Shown: piece by piece, positions 1-8,670 of the stretch
Layout: each line of letters begins with the position of its first letter
How positions within the stretch are numbered: the first letter of the stretch is position 1
Source of the DNA: Candidatus Ectomicrobium neotermitis
GTDB lineage: Bacteria > Elusimicrobiota > Endomicrobiia > Endomicrobiales > Endomicrobiaceae
DNA: 33,647 nt
Assembly (NCBI GenBank): GCA_031283745.1
Contig: JAITBH010000119.1
Location: 1-33,647, forward strand
Direction of reading: 5' to 3'
Notes under the pieces: model-generated
The model's input: the letters and a program-made list of their open reading frames with translations, nothing else
Told to the model about the DNA's origin: nothing
Databases searched by the model: none
Program-made: the position numbers and the translations under genes

Positions 1-130
1 ACCAGTAAAAAGACTCAAAGTTGCTGACAATTCCTGCACAGGCAATGATTTTTTCATTCAAAAGGTGCTTGATTATGACATTTGCTACTTTTCTGTTTGG
101 AACCGTTACAAAAACATCAATAAATTTCAT
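1..130 (-). CDS. cutA: CutA-like divalent-cation tolerance protein, N-terminal part (truncated by window edge)
   Basis: Reverse-strand translation from ATG at 130-128: MKFIDVFVTVPNRKVANVIIKHLLNEKIIACAGIVSNFESFYW, matching the CutA N-terminal pattern (VTVPN...LL.E.IIAC..I....S.YW). GAGGAG Shine-Dalgarno upstream on the minus strand. Not in the supplied ORF list because it is partial. Confidence 0.75.
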   Translation of the reverse strand, partial: MKFIDVFVTVPNRKVANVIIKHLLNEKIIACAGIVSNFESFYW

Positions 131-150
131 TGTTTAGTCTCCTCGCACTA

Positions 151-375
151 CTTTGCAGGCGTTCCACCTGAGTGATCAGTGGTTAGTGGTTAGTGGTTAG
201 TCAACGACCTTAACGACCAGTGATCAGTGATTAGTGGTTAGTGGTTAGTCAACGACCTTAACGACTTTGCAGGCGTTCCACCTGAGTGATCAGTGGTTAG
301 TGGTTAGTCAACGACCACAACGGCTTTGCAGGCGTTCCACCTGAGTGATCAGTGATTAGTGGTTAGTCAACGACC
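151..375. repeat. Repeat family A: tandem ~57-59 bp units (ctttgcaggcgttccacctgagtgatcagtggttagtggttagtcaacgacc)
   Basis: ctttgcaggcgttccacctgagtgatcagt starts at 151, 265 and 324, with a partial unit (accagtgatcagtgattagtggttagtggttagtcaacgacc) at ~216. Confidence 0.9.
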
Positions 376-452
376 ACAACCACGACAACATCAACGGCGA
401 ACACCTTGTCGTTGTAGTGTCGTTGCCGTTCCCTTTCGTTCCCTAATCCCTG

Positions 453-874
453 CCGTCAACAACACCGGCATCGACCCGCCAAAAGGAATCGACGGGCGGG
501 AGGGTTTGAAACCCTCCCCTACATTGGTCGGTTGCCATCGGTGCCGTTGTCGTGGCAGTTCCCTGTCGTTCCCTTCCGTTCCCTTTTGTTCCCTTTCTTT
601 CCCTGACCCCTGTCGTCAACAACAACGGCATCGACCCGCCAAAAGGAATCGGCGGGTGGGAGGGTTTGAAACCCTCCCCTACATTGGTCGGTTGCCATCG
701 GTGCCGTTTGTCGTTTTTGTTGTGGTCGTGTCGTGGTCTTTCCCTTTCTTTCCCTGTTGTTCCCTGACACCTGGCCCCTGCCGTCAACAACAACGGCATT
801 GACCCGCCAAAAGGAATCGGCGGGCGGGAGGGTTTGAAACCCTCCCCTACATTGCTCGGTTGCCATCGGTGCCG
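453..874. repeat. Repeat family B: three ~94 bp near-identical copies (cgtcaacaacaacggcatcgacccgccaaaaggaatcggcgggcgggagggtttgaaaccctcccctacattggtcggttgccatcggtgccg), period ~160-168 bp
   Basis: Copies at ~453-546, ~613-706 and ~781-874. Each contains the palindrome GGGAGGGTTT-G-AAACCCTCCC (498-518, 658-678, 826-846). Confidence 0.9.
555..606. repeat. 10-bp-period minisatellite (nnnGTTCCCT)n
   Basis: gcagttccct gtcgttccct tccgttccct tttgttccct ttctttccct: five consecutive units with exact 10 bp period. Related short arrays at ~428-445, ~736-765 and ~905-954. Confidence 0.85.
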
Positions 875-904
875 TTCGTCGTTTTTGTTGTGGTCGTGTC
901 GTGG

Positions 905-954
905 TCGTTCCCTGTCGTTCCCTTCAGTTCCCCTTTCTTTCCCTGTTGTTCCCT
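905..954. repeat. 10-bp-period TTCCCT array overlapping the 3' end of pyrG
   Basis: cgttccctgtcgttcccttcagttcccctttctttccctgttgttccctg; same unit as the other arrays. The pyrG stop codon (924-926) lies inside it. Confidence 0.85.
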
Positions 955-2537
955 GCCGTTTGCGGCAAAGCCGCCTTTACAAATCCCTCAAACAGCGGGT
1001 GGGGTTTCATGGGTCGGGAGGCGAACTCGGGGTGGAACTGGGCGGCGATGAAAAATGGGTGCCCTTTTAGTTCCATAATTTCGGGCAGTATGTTTTTGTG
1101 ATAGGCGCTGACATCAAAGCCGACTTTTGCAAGGTTTGGGATAAATTCGGGATTTACCTCATATCTGTGGCGGTGTCTTTCCTCAACTCTTGCCCTCTTG
1201 TAGAGGCTGCGGGCAAGGGTGTCCTTTTTTATGTCTGCAACATAGTTGCCTAACCTCATCGTTGCCCCGCGGTATTTGACATTCTTTTGCTCGTCAAGAA
1301 TTGTAACCACAGGATAAGGGGTTTGGGGGTCAAATTCGGTGGAATTTGCACCCTTTAAGCCCGCTAAATTCCTCGATATTTCTACAACAGCACACTGCAA
1401 GCCCAAACATATGCCAAAAAATGGAACATTATTTTCCCGAGCATAGGTAATAGCCTTGATTTTTCCCTCAACTCCCCTCAAGCCAAAACCACCCGGCACC
1501 AAAATCCCATCATAATTTTTAAGCTTTTCAATCAAACCGGCGTCCTCAGCGCCCAAATAATCAATCTTTATCTTGGCTCTATGTTCTGTGGCTGCTATCT
1601 GCAAAGACTCGTGTATGGATTTGTAAGCATCTTTTAAGTCCGCATATTTGCCCACAACGGCTATCGACACATTTTTGTCTAAGCGGGCTAAATCCGACTT
1701 TATCCTCTTTATCCAAGAGGAGTTAAAAGTGCGGGGCGGTTTAATTTGTAAGCCCTCCATTATCAACTTGTCGACATTTTGGTTTTTGAGCATCTCGGGT
1801 ATGTAATAAATGGAAGGGCTGTCCTTTGCCTCAATGACGCACTTTGTTTTGACATTGCAAAAAAGAGCAATCTTGTTTTTTAGTGCCTGCTCTATATCCC
1901 TCTCAGACCTACAAATAATCATATCGGGCATAATGCCAATCTCACGCAACTTGTTTACGGAGTGCTGGGTGGGCTTGGTTTTTAGCTCATGGGCTGCTGC
2001 GATATAGGGGACATAAGAAACATGAATGCTGAAAACATCTTCTTTTTTGTTTTCTATCTGAAATTGTCTGGCTGCCTCCATAAAAGGAAGCCCCTCAATA
2101 TCCCCAACAGTCCCCCCGATCTCTATTATCGTGATGTCGTAATCATTTTTTAATGCACCGAAACGTCTTTTTATCTCATCGGTTATATGCGGAATAACCT
2201 GAACAGTATCCCCGTCATAATCCCCGCGGCGCTCTCTGTCGATAACAGTCCGATAAACTGCACCAGCGGTATTGGTGTTGGCTTTGCTCGTATAAATATC
2301 AAGGAAACGTTCATAAGTTCCCAAATCAAGATCGGTCTCCGCACCGTCTATCGTCACAAAAACCTCGCCGTGCTGATATGGGTTCATCGTGCCGGGGTCA
2401 ACATTTATATACGGGTCAAACTTGATCATATTCACCTTAAACCCATAAAGTTGCAAAAGTTTGCCTATGCTTGCCCCAGAAATTCCCTTTCCAAGTGAAC
2501 TTATAACCCCGCCAGTGATAAAAATAAACTTTGCCAT
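924..2537 (-). CDS. pyrG: CTP synthase
   Basis: MAKFIFITGGVISSLGKGISGASIGKLL...FDPYINVDPGTMNPYQHGEVFVT...GGFGLRG...FFGICLGLQ...QFHPEFASRP: synthase domain plus class I glutaminase. Last ~12 residues (PQTAGNNRERKGN) are encoded by repeat DNA. Confidence 0.97.
   Translation of the reverse strand: MAKFIFITGGVISSLGKGISGASIGKLLQLYGFKVNMIKFDPYINVDPGTMNPYQHGEVFVTIDGAETDLDLGTYERFLDIYTSKANTNTAGAVYRTVIDRERRGDYDGDTVQVIPHITDEIKRRFGALKNDYDITIIEIGGTVGDIEGLPFMEAARQFQIENKKEDVFSIHVSYVPYIAAAHELKTKPTQHSVNKLREIGIMPDMIICRSERDIEQALKNKIALFCNVKTKCVIEAKDSPSIYYIPEMLKNQNVDKLIMEGLQIKPPRTFNSSWIKRIKSDLARLDKNVSIAVVGKYADLKDAYKSIHESLQIAATEHRAKIKIDYLGAEDAGLIEKLKNYDGILVPGGFGLRGVEGKIKAITYARENNVPFFGICLGLQCAVVEISRNLAGLKGANSTEFDPQTPYPVVTILDEQKNVKYRGATMRLGNYVADIKKDTLARSLYKRARVEERHRHRYEVNPEFIPNLAKVGFDVSAYHKNILPEIMELKGHPFFIAAQFHPEFASRPMKPHPLFEGFVKAALPQTAGNNRERKGN
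962..974. other. Short inverted repeat GCGGC-AAA-GCCGC at the edge of the repeat region, inside pyrG
   Basis: Direct reading of gcggcaaagccgc. Confidence 0.6.
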
Positions 2538-2549
2538 TTTTCCCTCTTT

Positions 2550-3968
2550 TTAATTGTCTTTTGTGATCTTTACATTGTTAAAACGCACTGCCTTTTTCTT
2601 AAACGACAGATGGGATATTTTCGTCGGATACTTGTCGGTAAAACAAGCCTTGCAGAAAATATCTTTGCCCTGATTGTTGACTGAGCAAGCCTTAATTAAA
2701 TTCTCCAAAGTCAGAAAAGTTAGAGATGCAACCCCAAGATAATCCCTCATCTCGTCCATAGACATCTTAGCAGCTATGAGATTGTCTTTCATCGGGGTGT
2801 CTATGCCGTAATAACAAGGTGCAAATATTGGCGGGCAGGAGAGTGCAAAATGAATTTTTTTAGCCCCAGCCTTTTTAAGGGAGCTTATTATTCTCTTTGA
2901 GGTAGTGCCTCTGACTATTGAATCGTCTACAAGAAGTATCTCTTTGCCTTTGACAACCTCTCTTATCGGAAAGAGCTTGAGCTGGGCGGTCAGCTCCCTC
3001 AACTTTTGTGAGGGCTTAATAAAAGATCTGCCGACATAATGGTTACGCATAAAACCCATTTCAAACATAACCCCCGAAGTTCTTGAAACCCCTTGTGCAG
3101 CATAAAAGCCCGAGTCAGGCACGGGCATAACAATATCTACACTTTTGAGTTTATCGCTCATCTGCTCAGCCAAAAGTTCACCCATCTTTATGCGGGCTTC
3201 TTTGACCGTTTTGCCAAAAGCTATGCTGTCAGCCCTTGAAAAATACACTTGCTCAAAAATGCAGGTGTTTTGCTTTCTTGTCTTGGTATAGAAAAAGGAC
3301 TTTTTTATCTTTCCGTTTTCAATTTCAACAACCTCGCCCGGCTCGATGTCCCGAATATAATGTCCCCCGATGACCTCAATAGCAGCACTTTCTGATGAGA
3401 TGATATAAGACGAGCCGATTTTTCCCAAAGTCAAAGGTCGAAAACCGTTTTTATCCCTTGCACCGATGAGGGTTTTGTCCCTCAAAATGACCAAAGAAAA
3501 TGCACCGTCGAGCTTTTTCATCGAGTCGGCAGTGATTTTTGCAAGGTCCCCTTTAGCCATAGCCAGCAGGTGGAGCAAAATTTCAGTGTCTGATGTATGG
3601 CTAAAAATAGCGCCCCGCTTTAATAGTATTTCCTTTATCTGCGTGAAATTCGTGATATTTCCATTGTGCGCCACAGAAATGCGGCCGTGAATGCAGCTGA
3701 TTTGGAAGGGCTGTGCATTGACAAGAGTGCTTTTTGCCGAAGTTGTATATCGGACATGGCCTATTGCGGCAGTCCCTTTCATCTTTTGCAGCAGCTCCTC
3801 ATCAAAGATTTTCGACACCAAACCCATCGAGCTGACTGTTCTCATCTTATCCATCCCGCTTATCGATATGCCCGCAGACTCCTCACCCCTGTGCTGGAGG
3901 CTTACAAGACCCGCCGCCGCTAAAACCGCAGCGTTTTTGGTGTTCTCAATTCCGATAATTCCGCACAT
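2550..3968 (-). CDS. purF: Amidophosphoribosyltransferase
   Basis: MCGIIGIEN with catalytic Cys2, LQHRGEESAGIS, GHVRYTTSA, and PRPP motif ILLVDDSIVRGTTSKRI. Confidence 0.96.
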   Translation of the reverse strand: MCGIIGIENTKNAAVLAAAGLVSLQHRGEESAGISISGMDKMRTVSSMGLVSKIFDEELLQKMKGTAAIGHVRYTTSAKSTLVNAQPFQISCIHGRISVAHNGNITNFTQIKEILLKRGAIFSHTSDTEILLHLLAMAKGDLAKITADSMKKLDGAFSLVILRDKTLIGARDKNGFRPLTLGKIGSSYIISSESAAIEVIGGHYIRDIEPGEVVEIENGKIKKSFFYTKTRKQNTCIFEQVYFSRADSIAFGKTVKEARIKMGELLAEQMSDKLKSVDIVMPVPDSGFYAAQGVSRTSGVMFEMGFMRNHYVGRSFIKPSQKLRELTAQLKLFPIREVVKGKEILLVDDSIVRGTTSKRIISSLKKAGAKKIHFALSCPPIFAPCYYGIDTPMKDNLIAAKMSMDEMRDYLGVASLTFLTLENLIKACSVNNQGKDIFCKACFTDKYPTKISHLSFKKKAVRFNNVKITKDN

Positions 3969-3983
3969 ATTGCCCCCTTTTTT

Positions 3984-6900
3984 CTACAAACTTATGCACT
4001 CATCAGACTTTTGCAGCTCTTCATATGAATCATAAGCCCGAAAATAAGCAATGGCTTTCTCTAAGTTCGTAAGTATAGAGCAACCCCGCTTGACCGCCGT
4101 TTTCCTTATATGGGCATTGTTTTGAAATTCGTCCATCTCAAAACTCTTTTTTATGTTGATTATCAGGTCGACCTTGCCGTCGATAATGGCATCAACTGCC
4201 TTTGGGCTTTCATTGCTTGATGACCAGTGAACTGTGTTTACCTCATAGCCCCTATCCTGCAAGTATTTGGCGGTTCCCGATGTGGCATAAACAGGAACTT
4301 TGAGTTTATAGACATTGTCGATAACAGACATAAATTTCACCTTATCCTTCTCCCTGCCCGTGCTTAACAAAATGCCTTTCTTTGGCTTTTTTATCTGAGT
4401 GCTTTCCATCGATAGGAGCAAAGCCGCATTAAAAGTTTTGCCAAGACAGCCAACCTCGCCGGTTGATGCCATCTCCACCCCGCTGACCGGATCCGCCCCG
4501 TCTAATCTTTGAAAGCTAAACATAGAAGCTTTTACCCCGACAAAGGGAATTTCGCTCTCGTCTAAAAGAATTTTGCCGATCTTTTCATTGTTCATCACCT
4601 TGCAAGATATGTCGGCAAGGTTTATTCCTGAAACTTTTGAGATGAACGGAAATGATCTGGAAGCTCTGGCATTGCACTCGATAACCTTAACATCATTGTC
4701 CTTAGCGATGAACTGAATATTGAAAGGTCCGTTTAAGTTCAAGCCCTTTACAATTTTTCGAACTATCGTTTTGATGACATTTACGGTTTGACCATAAATT
4801 TTTTGAGCGGGAAAAGCCATCGTGGCATCTCCAGAATGAACTCCAGCATTTTCTATATGCTCGCTTATCAAAGAAAGTATCACCTCTCCGTTTTTAGCAA
4901 CACCGTCGCACTCAATTTCTTTTGCATCCTGAATGAACTTTGAGATGACAACAGGGAAATCTGCCGAAATGTCTTTAGTCAAAGAGAGGAAATAGTCCAA
5001 ACTCTGCTTATCGTTAGCGACATTCATAAGCGTTCCCGATAGAACAAAGCTAGGTCTAATGAGTGCAGGAAAACCATTCTTTTGTATGAAATTGTCTATC
5101 TCTTGCCTCGATGTTGCAGCAGTCCAAGCGGGCTGATCTATGCCCAGCTTATCAAGCATCGCCGAAAACTTGCCTCTATCCTCCGCATCCTCAACGCTTT
5201 TTTGGCTATGACCGAGAATATTGACCTTCGCCTCGCTCAAAGGGGCTATTAAATTGTTCGGATTTTGTCCTCCCATGCAGGCTATCACGCCGAGCGGGTT
5301 TTCTATATCGATAATATCAAGCACCCTCTCAAAGGACAGTTCCTCAAAATAGAGCCTGTCTGAGGCGCTGAAGTCCGTCGAAACTGTTTCGGGATTGCAA
5401 TTTATGATGACGCTGTCGTTTTTCTTGCTCTTAAAGTATGCACTTGCCATAACAGAACACCAATCAAACTCTATGCTGCTGCCGATGCGGTAGCTTCCGC
5501 TTCCTAAAGTGATGATGCTGTTGTTTTTCTTTTTGACGGCTATGTCATCGCAAATGCCTTCATAGGTGAGGTAAAGGTAATTAGACTTTGTGGGGTATTC
5601 TGAGGAGGTAGTGTCTATTCTTTTGACCACCGGCAGGACTTTCAACTTTTTGCGGGCATTCCTGACTGCAAGCGATAAAGCCCGAATTTCTTTGACGCTC
5701 ATCTTGAAATCTGTTCCGCAAAAAGCCTCAAGAAATATCTTTGTTATTTGGAAATCGGAAAAACCCATATATTTGAGCCTGCGTAGATACTCTTTTGATA
5801 TGCGTTCAACGGCTTTCTTGACATCGCTTTTAGAGACGGAGGGCATCTTTTGAGGGCAGGAAAAAAACTCAAGCAGCTCCTTTTCCGACTCGGCTATTGA
5901 GCGAATGTGCGACAAAAACCAGCTGTCGATTTTTGTCTTTTGGGCAATATCCTCAATGGTTTTTGACCGCCTAAAGCTCTCATAGATAGCAAAAAGCCTC
6001 AAATTTGTGGGGGAAATCAGCTCTTTTTGAAGGGCATCGTCTGTAGCGTTGCGAAAAATTTTAGCGGTTATACCGTCCTCATTTTCATTGACCATTCTGA
6101 CAGCCTTTTGCAAAACCCCGCAGAAATTCCTGCCTATAGCCATCACCTCCCCAACGCTTTTCATCTGTGTTCCCAGCAGTTTTGATACCCCTGTGAACTT
6201 ATTTAAGTCCCAGCGGGGTATTTTTAATGTCACATAATCCAAAGAAGGCTCATAAAAAGCACTCGTTGTTGCGGTGACGGGGTTTTTTAACTCAAGCAGG
6301 TCAAATCCAACCACGATTTTTGCAGCAATATAAGCGATTGGATAGCCCGTCGCCTTGCTTGCTAAAGCCGATGAACGGGATAAGCGGGCATTTATCTCGA
6401 TAACATAAAAAGCATATTCCTGCGGGTTTAAGGCAAACTGCACATTGCACTCACCCACAATTCCGATACTATGGGCTATCTTTATGGCTGCATCCCTCAT
6501 CATATTGTTTTCAACATTGTTGATTGTCTGGCAGGGGGCAATCACGATCGAGTCCCCGGTGTGAATGCCCATCGGGTCAAAATTTTCCATATTGCAAATA
6601 GTGATGGTATTGCCTGTTTTATCCCTCATCGTCTCGTATTCAATTTCTTTCCAGCCATAAAGGGATTTCTCAATGAGTATTTGCGGGGTATTTGTTAAGG
6701 CTGATGAGGACAAATTTTGAAGCTCATCGGGGTTATTTGCCAGCCCGCTCCCCAGACCCCCCAAAGCAAAAGCTGAACGAATGATCACGGGATAGCCAAT
6801 TTGTTGGGCTTTTTTAAGCGCCTCATCTACTGAGTTGACAGCAAAACTTGGTGCGATAGATATACCTATCTCCTCCATCTTATTTGCAAAAAGCTCTCTA

Positions 6901-7304
6901 TCCTCAGAAATTTCAAGCGAGGCGGGCGGTGTCCCCAAAACTTTCACACCGTATTTATCTAAAACACCTGATTTGTGGAGTTCGATGACGCAGTTGAGGG
7001 AGGTCTGACCGCCGAAACTCGAGATTATGGCTGCCGGTTTTTCAATTTTGATGATCTTTTCCACCCAAAACGGTGTGATGGGGTAAAGGTAGACCTTTTT
7101 GTTTTCACCTTTATTGGTCTGAACTGAGGCGATATTTGGATTTATGACTATAACCTCAAGCCCTTCCTCCTGCAGTGCTTTGACTGCCTGCGAGCCTGAA
7201 TAGTCAAATTCACCCGCCTGGCCGATGGATAAAGCACCAGAGCCAAGCAAAAGAACTTTCTGTTTTTTATTGTTTTTGGGTTTTAGAAACTCTAAGAGAG
7301 GCAT
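3984..7304 (-). CDS. carB: Carbamoyl-phosphate synthase large subunit
   Basis: Duplicated ATP-grasp halves (VLLLGSGALSIGQAGEFDYSGSQAVKAL... and ITLGSGSYRIGSSIEFDWCSV...) plus C-terminal MGS-like domain. The ORF track start (7361) overlaps carA; MPLLEFLKPK with CAT at 7302-7304 and an upstream AAAAAGGAAAA is preferred. Confidence 0.95.
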   Translation of the reverse strand: MPLLEFLKPKNNKKQKVLLLGSGALSIGQAGEFDYSGSQAVKALQEEGLEVIVINPNIASVQTNKGENKKVYLYPITPFWVEKIIKIEKPAAIISSFGGQTSLNCVIELHKSGVLDKYGVKVLGTPPASLEISEDRELFANKMEEIGISIAPSFAVNSVDEALKKAQQIGYPVIIRSAFALGGLGSGLANNPDELQNLSSSALTNTPQILIEKSLYGWKEIEYETMRDKTGNTITICNMENFDPMGIHTGDSIVIAPCQTINNVENNMMRDAAIKIAHSIGIVGECNVQFALNPQEYAFYVIEINARLSRSSALASKATGYPIAYIAAKIVVGFDLLELKNPVTATTSAFYEPSLDYVTLKIPRWDLNKFTGVSKLLGTQMKSVGEVMAIGRNFCGVLQKAVRMVNENEDGITAKIFRNATDDALQKELISPTNLRLFAIYESFRRSKTIEDIAQKTKIDSWFLSHIRSIAESEKELLEFFSCPQKMPSVSKSDVKKAVERISKEYLRRLKYMGFSDFQITKIFLEAFCGTDFKMSVKEIRALSLAVRNARKKLKVLPVVKRIDTTSSEYPTKSNYLYLTYEGICDDIAVKKKNNSIITLGSGSYRIGSSIEFDWCSVMASAYFKSKKNDSVIINCNPETVSTDFSASDRLYFEELSFERVLDIIDIENPLGVIACMGGQNPNNLIAPLSEAKVNILGHSQKSVEDAEDRGKFSAMLDKLGIDQPAWTAATSRQEIDNFIQKNGFPALIRPSFVLSGTLMNVANDKQSLDYFLSLTKDISADFPVVISKFIQDAKEIECDGVAKNGEVILSLISEHIENAGVHSGDATMAFPAQKIYGQTVNVIKTIVRKIVKGLNLNGPFNIQFIAKDNDVKVIECNARASRSFPFISKVSGINLADISCKVMNNEKIGKILLDESEIPFVGVKASMFSFQRLDGADPVSGVEMASTGEVGCLGKTFNAALLLSMESTQIKKPKKGILLSTGREKDKVKFMSVIDNVYKLKVPVYATSGTAKYLQDRGYEVNTVHWSSSNESPKAVDAIIDGKVDLIINIKKSFEMDEFQNNAHIRKTAVKRGCSILTNLEKAIAYFRAYDSYEELQKSDECISL

Positions 7305-7317
7305 TTTGTTTTCCTTT

Positions 7318-8460
7318 TTACAGCAGCGATATGAAATTATCCATGATCCACCCCGTATCATTGGGCCCGCTTGAGGCTTCGGGGTGAAATTGAACCGACA
7401 TAAAAGGTTTGCTTTTGTGTATCAAACCCTCCACCGAGTCATCATTTGCATTTACAAACCACAGCCTCCAACCTTTGGCTATGGAGTTTTTGTCAACTGC
7501 ATATCGATGATTTTGGCTGGTCATATATGCGGATTTTTGAGGGAGGGAGTAAACGGGCTGATTGTGGCTGCGATGTCCATGATTTAGCCTTTTTGTGGCT
7601 GAGCCGCTTGCTAAAGCAAGAAGCTGATGGCCAAGGCAGATTCCTAAAATTGGCTTATTTTGAGGCAGCACTCCTTTTTTTATCCGCTCAACAAGGCCGC
7701 CGGTGTTAGCAGGGTCGCCCGGACCGTTTGAAATAAGCCAGCCGTCGCACTGAACTTTGGAAAAATCGCTATCCCAAGGCAAAAGTTCAACCCTGCAGCC
7801 CTTTTGCAAGAGCATTCTGATGATATTCCACTTGACCCCGCAGTCAATGACAGCAACGGCTTTGCCTGCTTTGCCGAAATGTTTGACCTCTTTGATTGAT
7901 ACGGAAGGCATAAGGTTATATTTGGAAGGATCTGCATACTGGGCATTTGAGAAGTTTTTGAGGAAGTCAAAACGGTCAATACGTGGACTTTTAGCCCCCT
8001 GCGGGACAATTTTCCCAAAAAGACCGCCGTTTTCCCTGATAGTTTGCACCAAAAATCGGGTATCTATCCCTGCTATTCCGGGAACGTTCTGGCTTTTCAT
8101 CCAATCCTCAAGCGAAATCGTGGAGTTATGATGATAAAAACCGTCAAAAATGTCTGAAACAATGATGCCCTGCGTCTTGATTGATGAGCTTTCATGGCCT
8201 AAAGACATAAAAAAATCCCCGTCTTTGTAAGCGGGGACTCCATAATTGCCGATTAAACAGAAACTGAAAGTTAAAATTTGCCCTAAATACGATGGATCCG
8301 TCATCGCTTCGCTATAACCCAGCATTCCAGTATTAAAAACCATCTCACCGCTTGTTGAAACATCTGCTCCAATCAAAAAACCTTCAAGAACAATGCCGTT
8401 TGAGAGTTCCAACCGAGCTTTTTTCCGCTCCTTACGCAACTTCTGGGCTTCTTTTGCCAT
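7318..8460 (-). CDS. carA: Carbamoyl-phosphate synthase small subunit
   Basis: LELSNGIVLEGFLIGAD...GEMVFNTGMLGYSEAMTDPSYLGQIL...PILGICLGHQLLA...QFHPEASSGPNDTGWIMDNF. Confidence 0.96.
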   Translation of the reverse strand: MAKEAQKLRKERKKARLELSNGIVLEGFLIGADVSTSGEMVFNTGMLGYSEAMTDPSYLGQILTFSFCLIGNYGVPAYKDGDFFMSLGHESSSIKTQGIIVSDIFDGFYHHNSTISLEDWMKSQNVPGIAGIDTRFLVQTIRENGGLFGKIVPQGAKSPRIDRFDFLKNFSNAQYADPSKYNLMPSVSIKEVKHFGKAGKAVAVIDCGVKWNIIRMLLQKGCRVELLPWDSDFSKVQCDGWLISNGPGDPANTGGLVERIKKGVLPQNKPILGICLGHQLLALASGSATKRLNHGHRSHNQPVYSLPQKSAYMTSQNHRYAVDKNSIAKGWRLWFVNANDDSVEGLIHKSKPFMSVQFHPEASSGPNDTGWIMDNFISLL

Positions 8461-8503
8461 TTTTTCCTTTTTCCGCCTTTGTCTATTGTGAAATCTTTCA
8501 AAA

Positions 8504-8532
8504 ATTCTACATTTTTCTTGGTTTTATCACAA
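8504..8532 (-). promoter_or_regulatory. Candidate sigma70-type promoter for carA-carB-purF-pyrG
   Basis: Minus strand TTGTGA (8532-8527), 17 nt, TAGAAT (8509-8504), ~45 nt upstream of the carA ATG. Confidence 0.55.
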
Positions 8533-8545
8533 AAACGGCACCGAT

Positions 8546-8583
8546 CCCCCTTGACTGCTTTTTCGGGCCAAAAAGAGGGGGGG
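8546..8583. promoter_or_regulatory. Inverted repeat between the divergent carA and pfkA promoters
   Basis: CCCCCTT...CTTTTT cgggcc AAAAAG a GGGGGGG: inner 6 bp stem (8558-8563/8570-8575) nested in C-run/G-run arms. Confidence 0.35.
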
Positions 8584-8602
8584 TGTAGGGCATTCTGTTC
8601 AA

Positions 8603-8631
8603 TTGTCAATAGAGGAATAAAGGTGTATAAT
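8603..8631 (+). promoter_or_regulatory. Candidate sigma70-type promoter for pfkA
   Basis: TTGTCA (8603-8608), 17 nt spacer, perfect TATAAT (8626-8631), ~40 nt upstream of the pfkA ATG. Confidence 0.75.
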
Positions 8632-8670
8632 CGCCCCCGTTGTTCAATTTTAAGGATTCAGGAGACAAAA

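Noticed and set aside
151-375. CRISPR array
   Set aside because: Units are tandem and near-identical with no unique spacers of regular length; no cas genes in the window.
359-1101. Multiple overlapping ORFs on both strands in the repeat region (e.g. 359..802 +, 443..799 -, 519..866 -, 834..1070 +)
   Set aside because: They are translations of repeats A/B and the TTCCCT arrays (recurring GRGGFQTLPP, FETLPYIG, RERKG); no RBS or family similarity, and they overlap each other and pyrG.
3666-4035. Plus-strand ORFs antisense to purF (and similar antisense ORFs across carB, copA, deoA)
   Set aside because: Lie opposite well-supported conserved genes, without RBS or recognisable domains.
8373-8609. 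Minus-strand ORF over the carA-pfkA promoter region
   Set aside because: Covers both candidate promoters and overlaps carA; no recognisable protein features.
8479-8670. N-terminal extension of pfkA in the ORF track
   Set aside because: Conserved PFK sequence starts at 8671 with an SD; the extension spans the TATAAT promoter and is not PFK-like.
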